A stretch of 64,000 nucleotides of DNA from Acetomicrobium thermoterrenum DSM 13490 (GCF_900107215.1 NZ_FNPD01000003.1:1-64000); one strand, 5' to 3'. Positions 35,678 to 45,133 are shown, counted from the stretch's first letter. Numbers and translations are program-made. Notes: generated from the sequence alone by a model not told the origin.

Positions 35678-37345
35678 ATGTTATCCGATATCGAAATAGC
35701 CCAACGATCAAAGCTAAAACCCATAAGGGAGATAGCACAAGACTTAGGAATACCCGAAAGGTATTTGCTCCCCTACGGCCACTACAAGGCCAAGGTGGAC
35801 GTAAACTACATGAAGGATTTAAAGGAAAGGCCCGACGGCAAGCTCATACTTGTCACCGCAACAACCCCCACCCCTGCGGGGGAGGGAAAGACCACCACTA
35901 CGGTAGGTCTTACTCAAGCTTTGGTGAAGCTAGGAAAAAAGGCCATGCTATGCCTTAGAGAACCCTCGCTTGGTCCCTGCTTTGGCGTTAAGGGGGGAGC
36001 TGCAGGAGGAGGCTACTCCCAGGTACTTCCCATGGAGGAGATAAACCTCCACTTCACGGGAGACATACACGCCGTGGAGACGGCCCACAACCTGCTTGCA
36101 GCCCTGCTGGATAACCACCTGCACCAGGGAAACCCCCTTAAGATAGACCCCAGGGAGATAACCTGGAGGAGGGCCATGGACATGAACGAGAGGGCCTTGA
36201 GGAACGTGGTCATAGGCCTTGGAGGGAGGGCGAACGGATTTCCCAGGGAATCGGGATTTGACATCACCGTAGCCTCCGAGGTGATGGCCATATTGTGCCT
36301 ATCAAGCGACCTTGCCGACTTAAAGGAGCGCCTCTCCAAGGTGGTCGTAGGCTACGATGAAAAGGGAAACATGATAACAGCAGGGAACTTGAAGGCCCAC
36401 GGCGCAATGGCAGCCCTCCTTAAGGAGGCCATAAACCCAAACCTGGTTCAGACCATAGAACACGTGCCCGCCTTCGTCCACGGAGGACCTTTTGCCAACA
36501 TAGCACACGGCACGAACTCCATAATAGCCACGAAGATGGCCTTAAAGCTAAGGGATTACGCCGTCGTCGAAGCGGGCTTTGCCTCCGACCTGGGAGCGGA
36601 GAAGTTCTTCGACATAGTCTGCAGGTTTGCGGGCCTTTCCCCTTCGGCAGTCGTGTTAGTCACCACCGTCAGGGCCTTAAAGCACCACGGAGGGGTGAAA
36701 AAGGAAGACCTCTCCAAGGAAAACCTTGAGGCGCTATCCCAGGGCCTTGAAAACCTCAAAGCCCACCTCGACATACTCTCCAACTTCGGCCTTCCCGTGG
36801 TGGTGGCATTAAACAAGTTCGCCTCCGACACCGATGGGGAGATAGAGATGGTCATGAAAGCTACGAAGGAAAGAGGTGCCAATATAGCCCTTTCCGAGGT
36901 GTGGGAGAAGGGAGGAGAGGGAGGCATAGATCTGGCAAAGAAGGTGCTTGAGGCTACGAAAGAGGAAAAAAGCTACAAACCCTTATACGAGTTAGACCTT
37001 CCCCTTACGGAAAAGATAAGGACCATAGCGACTAAAGTTTATGGAGCAGACGACGTGGAATACTCCCCTGGGGCTTTAAAGACCATAAAAAACCTGGAGG
37101 AAAAGGGCTTCGGCGGCCTTCCCGTCTGCATGGCGAAGACCCAGCTATCCATATCCGACGACCCTCAAAAACTTGGAAGGCCTAAAGGATACAAGCTATC
37201 GGTAAGGGAAGTGAGGCTGTCGGCGGGAGCCGGCTTCGTCGTTGCCATATGCGGTAGCATAATGACTATGCCAGGTCTTCCTAAAAAGCCTGCCGCAGAG
37301 TTCATAGACATAGACGAAGAGGGAAACATCACGGGGTTGTTTTAA
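35678..37345 (+). CDS. fhs: Formate-tetrahydrofolate ligase
   Basis: ATP-dependent formylation of tetrahydrofolate by formate (or the reverse, giving ATP) in one-carbon metabolism of anaerobes. 555 residues, the normal length. The P-loop [16 protein letters not shown] near residue 67, [24 protein letters not shown] and [13 protein letters not shown] are diagnostic. In this location between two M20 genes it may take formate or one-carbon units from amino-acid and betaine-type catabolism. AGGAGGAG precedes the ATG; a hairpin follows. Confidence 0.97.
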   Translation: MLSDIEIAQRSKLKPIREIAQDLGIPERYLLPYGHYKAKVDVNYMKDLKERPDGKLILVTATTPTPAGEGKTTTTVGLTQALVKLGKKAMLCLREPSLGPCFGVKGGAAGGGYSQVLPMEEINLHFTGDIHAVETAHNLLAALLDNHLHQGNPLKIDPREITWRRAMDMNERALRNVVIGLGGRANGFPRESGFDITVASEVMAILCLSSDLADLKERLSKVVVGYDEKGNMITAGNLKAHGAMAALLKEAINPNLVQTIEHVPAFVHGGPFANIAHGTNSIIATKMALKLRDYAVVEAGFASDLGAEKFFDIVCRFAGLSPSAVVLVTTVRALKHHGGVKKEDLSKENLEALSQGLENLKAHLDILSNFGLPVVVALNKFASDTDGEIEMVMKATKERGANIALSEVWEKGGEGGIDLAKKVLEATKEEKSYKPLYELDLPLTEKIRTIATKVYGADDVEYSPGALKTIKNLEEKGFGGLPVCMAKTQLSISDDPQKLGRPKGYKLSVREVRLSAGAGFVVAICGSIMTMPGLPKKPAAEFIDIDEEGNITGLF

Positions 37346-37354
37346 GTACAAAAT

Positions 37355-37392
37355 AAACATACCGGGGAAGCGGAGGCTTCCCCGGTATGTTT
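37355..37392 (+). terminator. Terminator of fhs
   Basis: AAACATACCGGGGAAGC and GCTTCCCCGGTATGTTT form a 17-bp perfect stem around GGAG. A long GC-rich stem with only a TTTG tail, but the strength of the stem supports termination. Confidence 0.75.
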
Positions 37393-37554
37393 GTGGGGTT
37401 CAAATTTAACCTTCAAAGTTTTTGTATTTTTAAAAATATTGAGATGTTGCCCACCAATTGAGGTTATTACATTTAAATGCTATTATATACAATAGGAGAG
37501 AAAAACGACAATCGACAATAATTAATTTAATTTAGATTAGGGAGAGTTTGAAAG

Positions 37555-38232
37555 ATGGAGAATAGAAACTTTACGCACGAGAGCCTAAGTCAAAAAGTTG
37601 CCGAATTTTTAAGAGAAGAAATACTGTGGTCCGGCAAATATCACAAAGGCCAGCACGTCGAGGAGAGCGAAATCGCTGAACGGCTTAATATAAGCAGAGC
37701 ACCGGTTCGAGAAGCCCTAAGGGAACTGGAAAACCAGGGTTTATTGATCTATGTACCCAGAAAGGGCACTTTTATACCCAATTTCGATCATGACGATATG
37801 ATGGAAATTCTCGACATCAGATATATGATCGAATCGCGGGTATTCGAAATTTTGATCAAAAAGGATATGCTCACCGAAGAGGATTTCTCCAATTTGCGAA
37901 AAATTGTAGATGATATGGTTGCCTCTGCGCGGTCCGATGAGCCTATGGAGAAGAAAATAAGCGCATTTTCGGAATACGATATAACATTTCATAAATACCT
38001 ATGGGAAACATCAGGCCGAAAATGGAGTAATAGGATCCTCCGTGATCTTTACTACCAGTTGAGGCTTGCCATGACGCAAGATCTTATAATGGAGCAGAAC
38101 ATTGAGCTTTCTGCAGTTATGCATTATGACATTATTGATAGTTTAAAAAATAAAGACCTCGACAGAGCAAAAAAAATGTTAGTTAAACATATACTTTCTT
38201 TGGATCGAGAATACAGCGATAATAATTCTTAG
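37555..38232 (+). CDS. GntR-type transcriptional regulator (FadR/FCD subfamily)
   Basis: A 225-residue regulator with a winged-helix N-terminus (ESEIAERLNISRAPVREALRELENQGLL, residues 36-63) and an all-helical FCD ligand-binding domain (ILDIRYMIESRVFEILI; FHKYLWETSG carries an expected metal/ligand His). FCD proteins sense carboxylic acids, so it could control the catabolic genes around it, perhaps by binding the AT-rich 300 bases downstream. EnuR, the regulator of ectoine genes, is by contrast an MocR type; this one is not that. Confidence 0.88.
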   Translation: MENRNFTHESLSQKVAEFLREEILWSGKYHKGQHVEESEIAERLNISRAPVREALRELENQGLLIYVPRKGTFIPNFDHDDMMEILDIRYMIESRVFEILIKKDMLTEEDFSNLRKIVDDMVASARSDEPMEKKISAFSEYDITFHKYLWETSGRKWSNRILRDLYYQLRLAMTQDLIMEQNIELSAVMHYDIIDSLKNKDLDRAKKMLVKHILSLDREYSDNNS

Positions 38233-38526
38233 GTTATATTTGTGTTTTAATAACTATTTAAATAAATAATACTAAAATACCAATATGATATTAATATATT
38301 ATATCATATATTAATTGTTATGGATTATTTGTATATATTACTTACGTGTTAGTAAAATATTAATAACCCATATCACTTCAATAGCAATTAATATTATTTA
38401 ACAGTAAAGTTTGTTTTGCTTGTGAAAGTAATAATTATAAATTACCATGCTTTCCTATGATTGACCTGCCATGTTTTTTCCCTTATCATGCAACTAATAA
38501 TTAAAAAGATTTTTATCATATTAATA
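38233..38526. promoter_or_regulatory. AT-rich region with inverted repeats
   Basis: About 300 bases of unusually AT-rich sequence without a gene. ATTAATATA and TATATTAAT form a 9-bp inverted repeat around TTATATCA near 38290-38315. It may hold operators for the adjacent regulator or the promoter of the M20 gene, but no clear promoter was found. Confidence 0.35.
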
Positions 38527-38688
38527 GAAATTGCTCGTTTTACAGTGGCAGAACTTGTCGTAAGGGTACTTGAAAACGAGGACGAATCAAATATCCACGG
38601 CTTTAAACGAGAGGTGCGTGATATATGCCTGAGGCATCCCCTTTACATGACCAAGGCTGAGCTTGCCTTGCGGGCAGGCAAAGAGTAA
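38527..38688 (+). pseudogene. glyA: C-terminal fragment of serine hydroxymethyltransferase
   Basis: EIARFTVAELVVRVLENED followed by FKREVRDICLRHPLY closely follows the GlyA C-terminus pattern (xxIAxxIxxVLxxPDD...EVxxLCxxFPLY). Only about 50 residues remain and no start codon of its own is visible. It is followed 16 bases later by the M20 gene. A relic from an SHMT gene is likely; a short functional gene is unlikely. Confidence 0.55.
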
Positions 38689-38704
38689 CCAAGGAGGAAT
38701 TGGC

Positions 38705-39904
38705 ATGTATTCAGATGAAGTGACGAAACTTAGCAAGTCCATGTCGGAGGAGCTAAGGGCTTTACGAAGGGAATTCCATCAATTTCCTGAGCTTAGCTTT
38801 CAGGAGTTCGAGACGGCAAGGAAGATCGCCATTTATATGAAGGAATTGGGCTATGAAGTCAAAGAAAACGTGGGGAAAACTGGTGTGGTCGCCTTACTGA
38901 AAGGAGCAAAAGAAAACCCAACCGTTGCGCTGAGGGCGGATATGGATGCACTGCCCGTGAAAGAGATGACCGGCCTTTCTTATGCCTCTAAAAACGATGG
39001 AGTGATGCACGCTTGCGGCCATGATATACACGTCACTTGCGCCTTAGGAGCTGCAAAAATTTTAGCTTCTTTTAAGGATGAACTTCAAGGAAGCGTCAAA
39101 TTTATCTTTCAGCCGGCAGAGGAGATAAACGCAGGGGCAAAGGCCATGATCGATGATGGCGTGCTCGAGGATCCTCCAGTCTCTTTTATATTTGGTTTGC
39201 ACAACAATCCCGAGATACCGGTAGGCAAAGTAGGATTAAAGGAAGGCCCTTTAATGGCAGCTGTGGACTCCACCTTTATAATCGTAAGAGGGCAGGGAGG
39301 ACACGCTGCTTATCCCCATAGAGTAATTGACCCTATAGTATGTGCTTCTTCTATAGTTATGAACCTGCAAACTATCGTAAGCAGAAACGTCGATCCCCAA
39401 AAGGCTGCTGTCATTAGCTTTGGAAGTATCAATGGGGGGATGGCCAATAACGTAATCCCCGATGAGGTAAAGCTTACCGGCACAGTGCGTACCTTCGATG
39501 AGGGCCTTCGCGATTCCATTGAAGGCTGGATGAAAAGAACCGTTGAAAATACTGCCTCAAGCTTAGGGTGTAAGGTCGAATTTAACTATCGCAGAGATCT
39601 TCCTCCCGTCGTAAATCATCCGGAGGCAACGAAGATAGCTTTGTGGACAGCCCAAAAGGTATTTGGCGAAGACGGCATCATCCTACCAACTCCTTCGATG
39701 GGAGGTGAGGATTTCGCACTGTACCAAAAAAGGGTCCCTGGGTGTTATTTCTGGCTTGGCGTGGGCAATCCCGATATAGATGCTATACACCCATGGCACA
39801 GTCCACATTTCAAAGCGGATGAAGACGCCCTCTGGAGAGGAGCCGCGCTTTTTTCCGTTTCTGCTATTATCGCTTTAGAAGAATTAACTAAAAATTCACA
39901 ATAA
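38705..39904 (+). CDS. M20 family amidohydrolase (N-acyl-amino-acid hydrolase type), copy 2
   Basis: 399 residues, paralogous to the gene at 34453-35643. Metal site MHACGHDIHV (Cys104, His106), then QPAEEINAGAKAM, GGHAAYPHRVIDP and SMGGEDFALY. AAGGAGG 8 bases before ATG 38705 fixes the start; an upstream in-frame start within the glyA scar is rejected. It is followed at 34 bases by a DUF3100 membrane protein and its small partner, a layout like AbgA-AbgT, so the three may form a solute uptake-and-hydrolysis unit. Confidence 0.9.
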   Translation: MYSDEVTKLSKSMSEELRALRREFHQFPELSFQEFETARKIAIYMKELGYEVKENVGKTGVVALLKGAKENPTVALRADMDALPVKEMTGLSYASKNDGVMHACGHDIHVTCALGAAKILASFKDELQGSVKFIFQPAEEINAGAKAMIDDGVLEDPPVSFIFGLHNNPEIPVGKVGLKEGPLMAAVDSTFIIVRGQGGHAAYPHRVIDPIVCASSIVMNLQTIVSRNVDPQKAAVISFGSINGGMANNVIPDEVKLTGTVRTFDEGLRDSIEGWMKRTVENTASSLGCKVEFNYRRDLPPVVNHPEATKIALWTAQKVFGEDGIILPTPSMGGEDFALYQKRVPGCYFWLGVGNPDIDAIHPWHSPHFKADEDALWRGAALFSVSAIIALEELTKNSQ

Positions 39905-39938
39905 TAAGCACAAAGGTGTCTGAGAGGGGGAAATTTGC

Positions 39939-40754
39939 ATGCTTGAGGCGATTAAAAATTGGAAAATTCATTTTCTCGCATTGATATTGGTTATAATAGC
40001 CGAGTGGATCGGCGCTTTTTCGTTTCCCATCGGTCCCGGAAAAATTGTTTTACTGCCGATGTTATATGCGCTAATCATGGGTATTTTCCTCGGTCCCAAA
40101 TTTTTAAAATTGGCCAGTCATAAAGATATGATCGATGCTGGAAGTTTAGTAGGCGTAACTTTAATGCTGTTAATGGCAAAATATGGAACTACAGTAGGCC
40201 CAAACATCCCTATGATCCTTAGGACAAGTCCTGCTTTAATATTGCAAGAACTTGGAAACTTGGGAACCCTCTTTTTAGGCGTACCTATCGCGGTGTATTT
40301 AGGACTCAGGCGAGAAACAATTGGAGCTGCCCATTCGATCGCCAGAGAGCCTAATGTGGCTTTGATAGGTGACATCTACGGCTTGGATACTCCTGAAGGC
40401 CAAGGAGTCATGGGAGTTTACATCTGCGGAACGGTCTTTGGTACTATTTTCTTTGGTCTAATGGCAACATTCACTGCCGCAATGGGAATTTTCCACCCTC
40501 TAGCTCTGGCCATGGCCTCTGGGGTAGGAAGCGCAAGCATGATGACAGCCTCCGTTGGCGCTTTGAGCGCTATGTTTCCTGAAATAGCCGATAAAATTCA
40601 GGCCTTGGGAGCTGCAAGCAATATGTTAAGCGGCCTAGACGGGGTTTATATGTCCCTCTGGATAGCCTTGCCAATGACGGAATGGCTGTATAGGAAGTTC
40701 TATAAAATGAAATATGGCACTTATCCAAGTCAATCTGCCGTTAAGGAGGGCTAA
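39939..40754 (+). CDS. DUF3100 family membrane protein
   Basis: 271 residues with about seven or eight hydrophobic segments. I recognise the family as DUF3100 by GAAHSIAREPNVALIGDIYGLDTPEGQGVMGVY-like content (the central conserved SIAREPN and DIYGLDTPEG stretches). No soluble domain. It lies between an M20 hydrolase and a second, smaller membrane gene (gap 3 bases). A two-component transporter for the amidohydrolase substrate is inferred from context. No characterised member is known to me. Confidence 0.7.
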   Translation: MLEAIKNWKIHFLALILVIIAEWIGAFSFPIGPGKIVLLPMLYALIMGIFLGPKFLKLASHKDMIDAGSLVGVTLMLLMAKYGTTVGPNIPMILRTSPALILQELGNLGTLFLGVPIAVYLGLRRETIGAAHSIAREPNVALIGDIYGLDTPEGQGVMGVYICGTVFGTIFFGLMATFTAAMGIFHPLALAMASGVGSASMMTASVGALSAMFPEIADKIQALGAASNMLSGLDGVYMSLWIALPMTEWLYRKFYKMKYGTYPSQSAVKEG

Positions 40755-40757
40755 TCG

Positions 40758-41204
40758 ATGAAGATCGGAGAAGTTCTTGCTGTTCTTATAATTATCGGCA
40801 TCATTACTTTGGTGGGCAACTTCATTGGAGCAAATATCCCAATGATAGACGCCATTCCGGGAATGATCTTCTTAATCGTCATAAGTATACTTGGAGTTTC
40901 ATGCTCAAAAGTAATTCCCGTTAGAATCCCTGCAGTAGCCTATATAGTCACAATAGGATGCATAATTACCATTCCGGGATTTCCCGGTTCGGCTGTATTT
41001 AACGCTTGGGCACAAAAGGTTAATTTTTTAGCCCTAGCTACACCAATACTTGCATACGCAGGTATCTCCATTGGAAAAGACTTGGGTACGCTGAAAAAAA
41101 CGGGGTTGCGAATTTTAGTAGTTTCATTTGTCGTTTTTATAGGAACTTATATTGGTTCTACGATAATAGCTCAGTTAATTTTGAAACTGATAGGAGAAAT
41201 TTAA
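40758..41204 (+). CDS. Small membrane partner of the DUF3100 protein
   Basis: 148 residues with four or five hydrophobic segments and no charged domain. It follows the DUF3100 gene by 3 bases, so the two are almost certainly translated together. Proline- and glycine-rich segments such as IPGFPGSAVFN suggest a re-entrant helix hairpin of a carrier. It resembles half of a carrier protein split in two, but I do not recognise the family. Good candidate for an undescribed two-gene transporter. Confidence 0.65.
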   Translation: MKIGEVLAVLIIIGIITLVGNFIGANIPMIDAIPGMIFLIVISILGVSCSKVIPVRIPAVAYIVTIGCIITIPGFPGSAVFNAWAQKVNFLALATPILAYAGISIGKDLGTLKKTGLRILVVSFVVFIGTYIGSTIIAQLILKLIGEI

Positions 41205-41331
41205 ATTATATTTTTTAGTTGAACTCCCAGATAAATTGACCCGAGATTTGCATTTTGGCTAAAAAATGATAAAAATAACATGCAAGGTTTAGTAAAACCA
41301 ATACAAGGATTTGTAAAGGCAGTGACGACAA

Positions 41332-42459
41332 GTGCAACGATCCCTCTATCCGGAATCCTCGAAGGGCGACCTTGATTCGATCGTCGCAGCTATAAACCGT
41401 AAGCTTTTTTACAGGATATTTGACCCTATCGCGCTCTATAGGGTTATATATGATGATAATGGCAATCCAACGGAAGTGGTTTTTCTGGACGTCAATCCCG
41501 CCTACGAAAGAGTAATGGGGGTCAAAAGAAAGCAGGTCGTGGGCCATACTTTCGCGGAAGTCTGGCCCTGTGCTGAAAAGGAATGGCACCAGCTTGTTAT
41601 CGATGTGGCCCGCAGCGGACGGTCTAAACATCACGAAGGAGAAAGTCGCGACACGGGCAAATATCTCTACGGCCTCGGGTTCAGCCCCGCAAAAGGTCAG
41701 GTAGCTGTAGTCTTTCTCGACATGACAAATTGGAAAAGAACCGAAGAGGCACTTCGAAAAAGCGAGTCCCAGCTTCTAAGTTACCGCGAGGAACTTAGGA
41801 AACTGATAGCAAAGACTTCTCTGACGGAAGAGGAAACGAGGCACAGTATAGCCACAAAAATTCACGATAGAGTGGGTTATTCTCTGGCCATGATAATGCA
41901 CCGATTGCAACGCCTCCACGGAATAGCCCAAGACCATAACGCCAAAAATGAGTTGGAAGAAATCATGAAGATGCTGGATAATGTGATACAGGATACCAGA
42001 ACCCTCACCTTTGAGATAAGTTCGCCTCTGCTGTACGATGTTGGCCTCGGAGCAGCGCTAGAATCAGTGGCTGAACAAATTCTAAAACCTCACGGCATAG
42101 ATGTAGATTTTCAGGAAAAAGGCGACGCTTCTGAAAAGATCGATACGGATATCTCTGTGTTGCTCTACCAAATGACAAGAGAATTGTTGATAAACGTTGT
42201 TAAACACGCAAAAGCCTCTCGCGTCTTTATTCGCCTGCATCACGGCAAGAATAAGGTTCGCGTGGTAGTCGAAGACGACGGAAGGGGTTTCATAATCAAA
42301 AAGAGGCGCTCACAACCGACAGCCTCCGGATTCGGGCTTTTCAGCATAAAGGAGAGGCTTCATTCTATAGGCGGTTCGATTCAAATCATATCAGAGCCGG
42401 GAAAGGGGACTACGGTATCTTTGACAGCCCCAAGGAGGTTGGAACATGGCGTCCGATGA
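41332..42459 (+). CDS. PAS-domain sensor histidine kinase (NarX/DesK type)
   Basis: A cytoplasmic two-component sensor of 375 residues. The PAS domain spans about residues 25-135 (EVVFLDVNPAYERVMGVKRKQVVG). The phosphoacceptor His is in TKIHDRVGYSL (His178), a HisKA_3-like helix. The ATPase domain has the N-box LLINVVKHAKAS and DDGRGF, then GFGLFSIKERLHSIGG. It has no membrane span, so a soluble ligand or redox state is sensed. Start GTG 41332 follows TAAAGGCAG. Overlaps the response regulator gene by 14 bases. Confidence 0.9.
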   Translation: MQRSLYPESSKGDLDSIVAAINRKLFYRIFDPIALYRVIYDDNGNPTEVVFLDVNPAYERVMGVKRKQVVGHTFAEVWPCAEKEWHQLVIDVARSGRSKHHEGESRDTGKYLYGLGFSPAKGQVAVVFLDMTNWKRTEEALRKSESQLLSYREELRKLIAKTSLTEEETRHSIATKIHDRVGYSLAMIMHRLQRLHGIAQDHNAKNELEEIMKMLDNVIQDTRTLTFEISSPLLYDVGLGAALESVAEQILKPHGIDVDFQEKGDASEKIDTDISVLLYQMTRELLINVVKHAKASRVFIRLHHGKNKVRVVVEDDGRGFIIKKRRSQPTASGFGLFSIKERLHSIGGSIQIISEPGKGTTVSLTAPRRLEHGVR

Positions 42460-43114
42460 GATAAAGGTTCTTTTGGTGGACGATCATAAGATCTTTTTAG
42501 ATGGATTAAGCGAGCTTTTATCGAAGGAAGAAGCCATTTCCGTCGTGGGCAAGGCTTCCAGTGGACGTGAGGCATTAAAACTGGTCCCTCGTTATAACCC
42601 CGATATAGTGGTCATGGACATTACCATGCCTGATATGAACGGGATCGATGCAACAAAGATGCTGTCGCAAAGACATCCGAAAGTAAAGATAATAGCCCTT
42701 TCAATGCACCTGGACAGAGGGATGATTTCACAAATTCTGGAAGCCGGAGCTCGCGGTTATATTTTAAAGGATTGCAGCATAGATGAATTTGTCCAAGGTA
42801 TAAAAGCAGTTTCACAGGACCTCGTATACCTAACGCCCAAAGCCGCAAAGATCGTCCTGGAAGATTATTTGCTATTAAAAAGAGGAGGCGTGCTTGCCGC
42901 TGAAAATAAACTATCTCCCAGAGAAATGGAGGTTTTAAGGCTTTTGGTCAAAGGAGAACACACCAAATCCATTGCCTCCAAACTTTCGATCAGCAAAAGT
43001 ACCGTCGACACACACAGAAAAAATATCATGGAAAAGCTGAATTGCGCTAATATTGCGGATCTTACCCGCTACGCCATTAGGGAAGGCTTGGTAGGTCTGG
43101 ACGATGACGACTAG
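42446..43114 (+). CDS. NarL/LuxR-type response regulator
   Basis: 222 residues. The receiver domain has Asp58 in IVVMDITMPDMNGID as phosphorylation site, with VDDH at 11-14 and the final K in LKDCS. The LuxR-type helix-turn-helix is at about 150-210 (LSPREMEVLRLLVKGEHTKSIASKLSISKSTVDTH). It forms a pair with the kinase at 41332 and is directly upstream of the grd genes, which it may activate. The C-terminus ends in a hairpin overlapping the stop codon. Confidence 0.93.
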   Translation: MASDEIKVLLVDDHKIFLDGLSELLSKEEAISVVGKASSGREALKLVPRYNPDIVVMDITMPDMNGIDATKMLSQRHPKVKIIALSMHLDRGMISQILEAGARGYILKDCSIDEFVQGIKAVSQDLVYLTPKAAKIVLEDYLLLKRGGVLAAENKLSPREMEVLRLLVKGEHTKSIASKLSISKSTVDTHRKNIMEKLNCANIADLTRYAIREGLVGLDDDD

Positions 43115-43129
43115 CACTAGGCGCTAGTC
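43109..43129 (+). terminator. Hairpin at the end of the response regulator gene
   Basis: GACTAGC and GCTAGTC form a 7-bp stem around ACTAGGC; AAAATTCAAGTTTTTT follows. A weak intrinsic terminator separating the regulator pair from grdA. Confidence 0.5.
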
Positions 43130-43149
43130 AAAATTCAAGTTTTTTACAA

Positions 43150-43179
43150 TTGCTCCTCGGCCGATTTCCTTTCTATACT
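43150..43179 (+). promoter_or_regulatory. Possible promoter of the grd operon
   Basis: TTGCTC (43150-43155) and TATACT (43174-43179) are 18 bases apart, about 100 bases before grdA. The -10 is good, the -35 only moderate. The remaining leader (43180-43270) is AT-rich with no recognised glycine riboswitch. Confidence 0.45.
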
Positions 43180-43278
43180 AAAAACAAATCATCGATTTAT
43201 GAGAATATTGTTTGCATGTATATGTGAATGGTATCTCTTATTCTTCGGTATTTTCACAAATAGGAAGGAGGGTATAAA

Positions 43279-43752
43279 ATGGCTTTTGAGGGCAAAAAAT
43301 TCATCCTGCTCGGAGAAAGGGACGGAATACCCGCCCCGGTTATGGAAGAAGTTTTAAAACCCCTCGGTTGTGATATCGCCTTTGCCGTGACGGAGTGCTT
43401 CGTCTGAACTGCGGCAGGGGCGATGGACCTGCAAAACCAGCAGCGCGTAAAGGACATAGCTGAAAAGTACGGACCGGAAAATGTGGTGGTCGTACTTGGA
43501 AGTTCCGACGCGGAAGGTGCGTCGATTTACGCGGAGACCGTAACTGCTGGTGATCCCACATTTGCAGGGCCATTAGCCGGAGCCCCGTTGGGGCTCGCCG
43601 TGTATCACATTTTCGATCCCCTATTCAAAGAAAAGGTAGACCCAACACTTTGGGAAGAGCAGCTCGGCATGATGGAAATGGTCTTGGACGTCCAAGGCCT
43701 GATCGATGCTGTTGCCGAAATGAGAAAAGAGCACAGCAAATACGAGCTCTAG
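43279..43752 (+). CDS. grdA: Selenoprotein A of glycine/sarcosine/betaine reductase (UGA read as Sec)
   Basis: A small 157-residue redox carrier that transfers the carboxymethyl/acetyl-level group from the substrate-specific component to component C in selenium-dependent reductases. FEGKKFILLGERDGIPAPVMEE opens it and AVTECFV-Sec-TAAGAMDLQNQQR contains the Sec codon TGA at 43405-43407 (residue 43), the usual GrdA position. The frame is open and conserved on both sides, so TGA is a selenocysteine codon. ATG 43279 follows AAGGAGGG. A hairpin 7 bases after the UGA may be its SECIS. Confidence 0.97.
43414..43432 (+). promoter_or_regulatory. bSECIS candidate of grdA
   Basis: GCAGG and CCTGC form a 5-bp stem around GGCGATGGA, starting 7 bases after the UGA. 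Bacterial SECIS elements are short hairpins within about 11 bases of UGA with G in the apical loop; the fit is moderate. Confidence 0.5.
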
Positions 43753-43822
43753 GCCTGTCGTATTGACGTAATTACGACAGCAAGTTGCGGGACTACCTAA
43801 TTTTGAAGGGAAGTGTTAAGTT

Positions 43823-45133
43823 ATGAAACTTGAAATTGGTAAATTTACAGTGAAAGATATCGTCTTCGGCGACAAGACCTTCTACGAAAAAGGTGTATTA
43901 ACGGTCAACAAGAAAGAGGCTTTAGACGTCGTCTTCGAGGACTCTCACATAACCGAAGCCGAGCTTTACATCGTAAGGCCGGGAGACGAGGTGAGGCTCG
44001 TTCCCGTAAAGGAAGCCTACGAGATGCGTTGCAAGGTATCGGGAGGCCAGTCCGTATATCCTGGCTGCACGGCGCCTGTGGAGCCGGTCGGGGCCGGAAG
44101 AACGCACGCACTAAAGGGATGCTCGCTTTTAGTGGTGGGAAAACATTGGGGATCCTTTCAGGACGGCCTCATCGACATGAGCGGACCGGCACAGCGAAAC
44201 ACCATTTTCGGATCCATGCCCAACCTGGTATTAGTCGGGGATACCGACGAGGAATTCGAAAGGCACGAGCAGCAGAAGAAAAACCGCGCCCTTCGTTGGG
44301 CAGGAATGAGGTTATCCGAATACATCGGAAAATGCGTAAAAGACTTGGAACCTGAAGAGATAGAGACGTGGGAGCTTGAGCCCGTAAACGAAAGGACTTC
44401 CGAGGTAACAAATCTGCCATCGGTCGTCTACGTGCCTCAAATTCAAACGCAGATGGAGGCCTTGGGCTACAACGCCCTGGTCTACGGCTGGGACGGCAAC
44501 CGCATGCTTCCTACATACCTTCATCCCAACGAAATTCTTGACGGAGCCATAATATCTGGAAGCTTCATGCCCTGCTCGTCGAAGATTTCTACCTATGAGT
44601 GGGTAAACAATCCCATGATAAAGCGCCTGATGAGGGAACACGGAAGGACGATCAACTTCTTGGGCGTCGTACTGTCTAACCTCAACGTAGTGATGGAAGA
44701 AAAGATAAGGTCTGCCATGATGGTGGCAAACATCGCAAAATCTTTGGGCGCAGAGGGTGCCATAGTTGCCGAGGAAGGCTACGGAAACCCCGACGTAGAC
44801 TACATCCTCACCCTCGTGGAACTTGAAAAGGCTGGCATCAAGACAGTGGGCATAACGAACGAATGCACGGGACGCGACGGAACCTCTCAACCCCTTGTTG
44901 CCTTGGATGAGAGGGCAAATGCGCTTGTGTCAACCGGAAACGTCTCCGAGCTTTACGAGCTTCCTCCTATGAAAACGGTTTTAGGGGAGCTTGAATCCCT
45001 TGCCAGAGACGGGCTTTCCGGAGGCTGGGAAGGCTGTGTCAGGGATGACGGATCGGTCATTATGGAAAATAACGCCTTCTTTTGCTCCGATCACATAAGC
45101 GGGTTTTCGATGAAGACCTGCGCCGAGTTTTAG
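43823..45133 (+). CDS. GrdE/GrdG/GrdI-type proprotein of sarcosine/betaine reductase component B
   Basis: 436 residues of a substrate-binding proprotein that is cleaved to give a pyruvoyl-type cofactor from an internal Cys. Cys251 in SGSFMPCSSKISTYE lies where that Cys is expected (about residue 242 in GrdE). The motifs GKHWGSFQDGLIDM, EQQKKNRALRWAGMRLSEYIG and SGSFMPC resemble, as I recall, the sarcosine (GrdG) and betaine (GrdI) versions more than the glycine one (GrdE), whose cleavage site reads SGNCVSAC. With the adjacent BCCT carrier, betaine is the best guess. The three grd genes are co-directional and closely spaced. Confidence 0.8.
   Translation: MKLEIGKFTVKDIVFGDKTFYEKGVLTVNKKEALDVVFEDSHITEAELYIVRPGDEVRLVPVKEAYEMRCKVSGGQSVYPGCTAPVEPVGAGRTHALKGCSLLVVGKHWGSFQDGLIDMSGPAQRNTIFGSMPNLVLVGDTDEEFERHEQQKKNRALRWAGMRLSEYIGKCVKDLEPEEIETWELEPVNERTSEVTNLPSVVYVPQIQTQMEALGYNALVYGWDGNRMLPTYLHPNEILDGAIISGSFMPCSSKISTYEWVNNPMIKRLMREHGRTINFLGVVLSNLNVVMEEKIRSAMMVANIAKSLGAEGAIVAEEGYGNPDVDYILTLVELEKAGIKTVGITNECTGRDGTSQPLVALDERANALVSTGNVSELYELPPMKTVLGELESLARDGLSGGWEGCVRDDGSVIMENNAFFCSDHISGFSMKTCAEF

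Noticed and set aside
38663-38704. Upstream in-frame start of the second M20 gene
   Set aside because: It lies inside the glyA relic, while AAGGAGG before ATG 38705 gives a clear start.
43180-43270. Glycine riboswitch before the grd operon
   Set aside because: The AT-rich leader is too short and lacks the conserved tandem-aptamer segments.
43405-43407. Apparent stop codon splitting grdA
   Set aside because: The frame is conserved on both sides and the position matches the Sec of GrdA (ECFV-Sec-TAAGA), so it is a selenocysteine codon and not a pseudogene.
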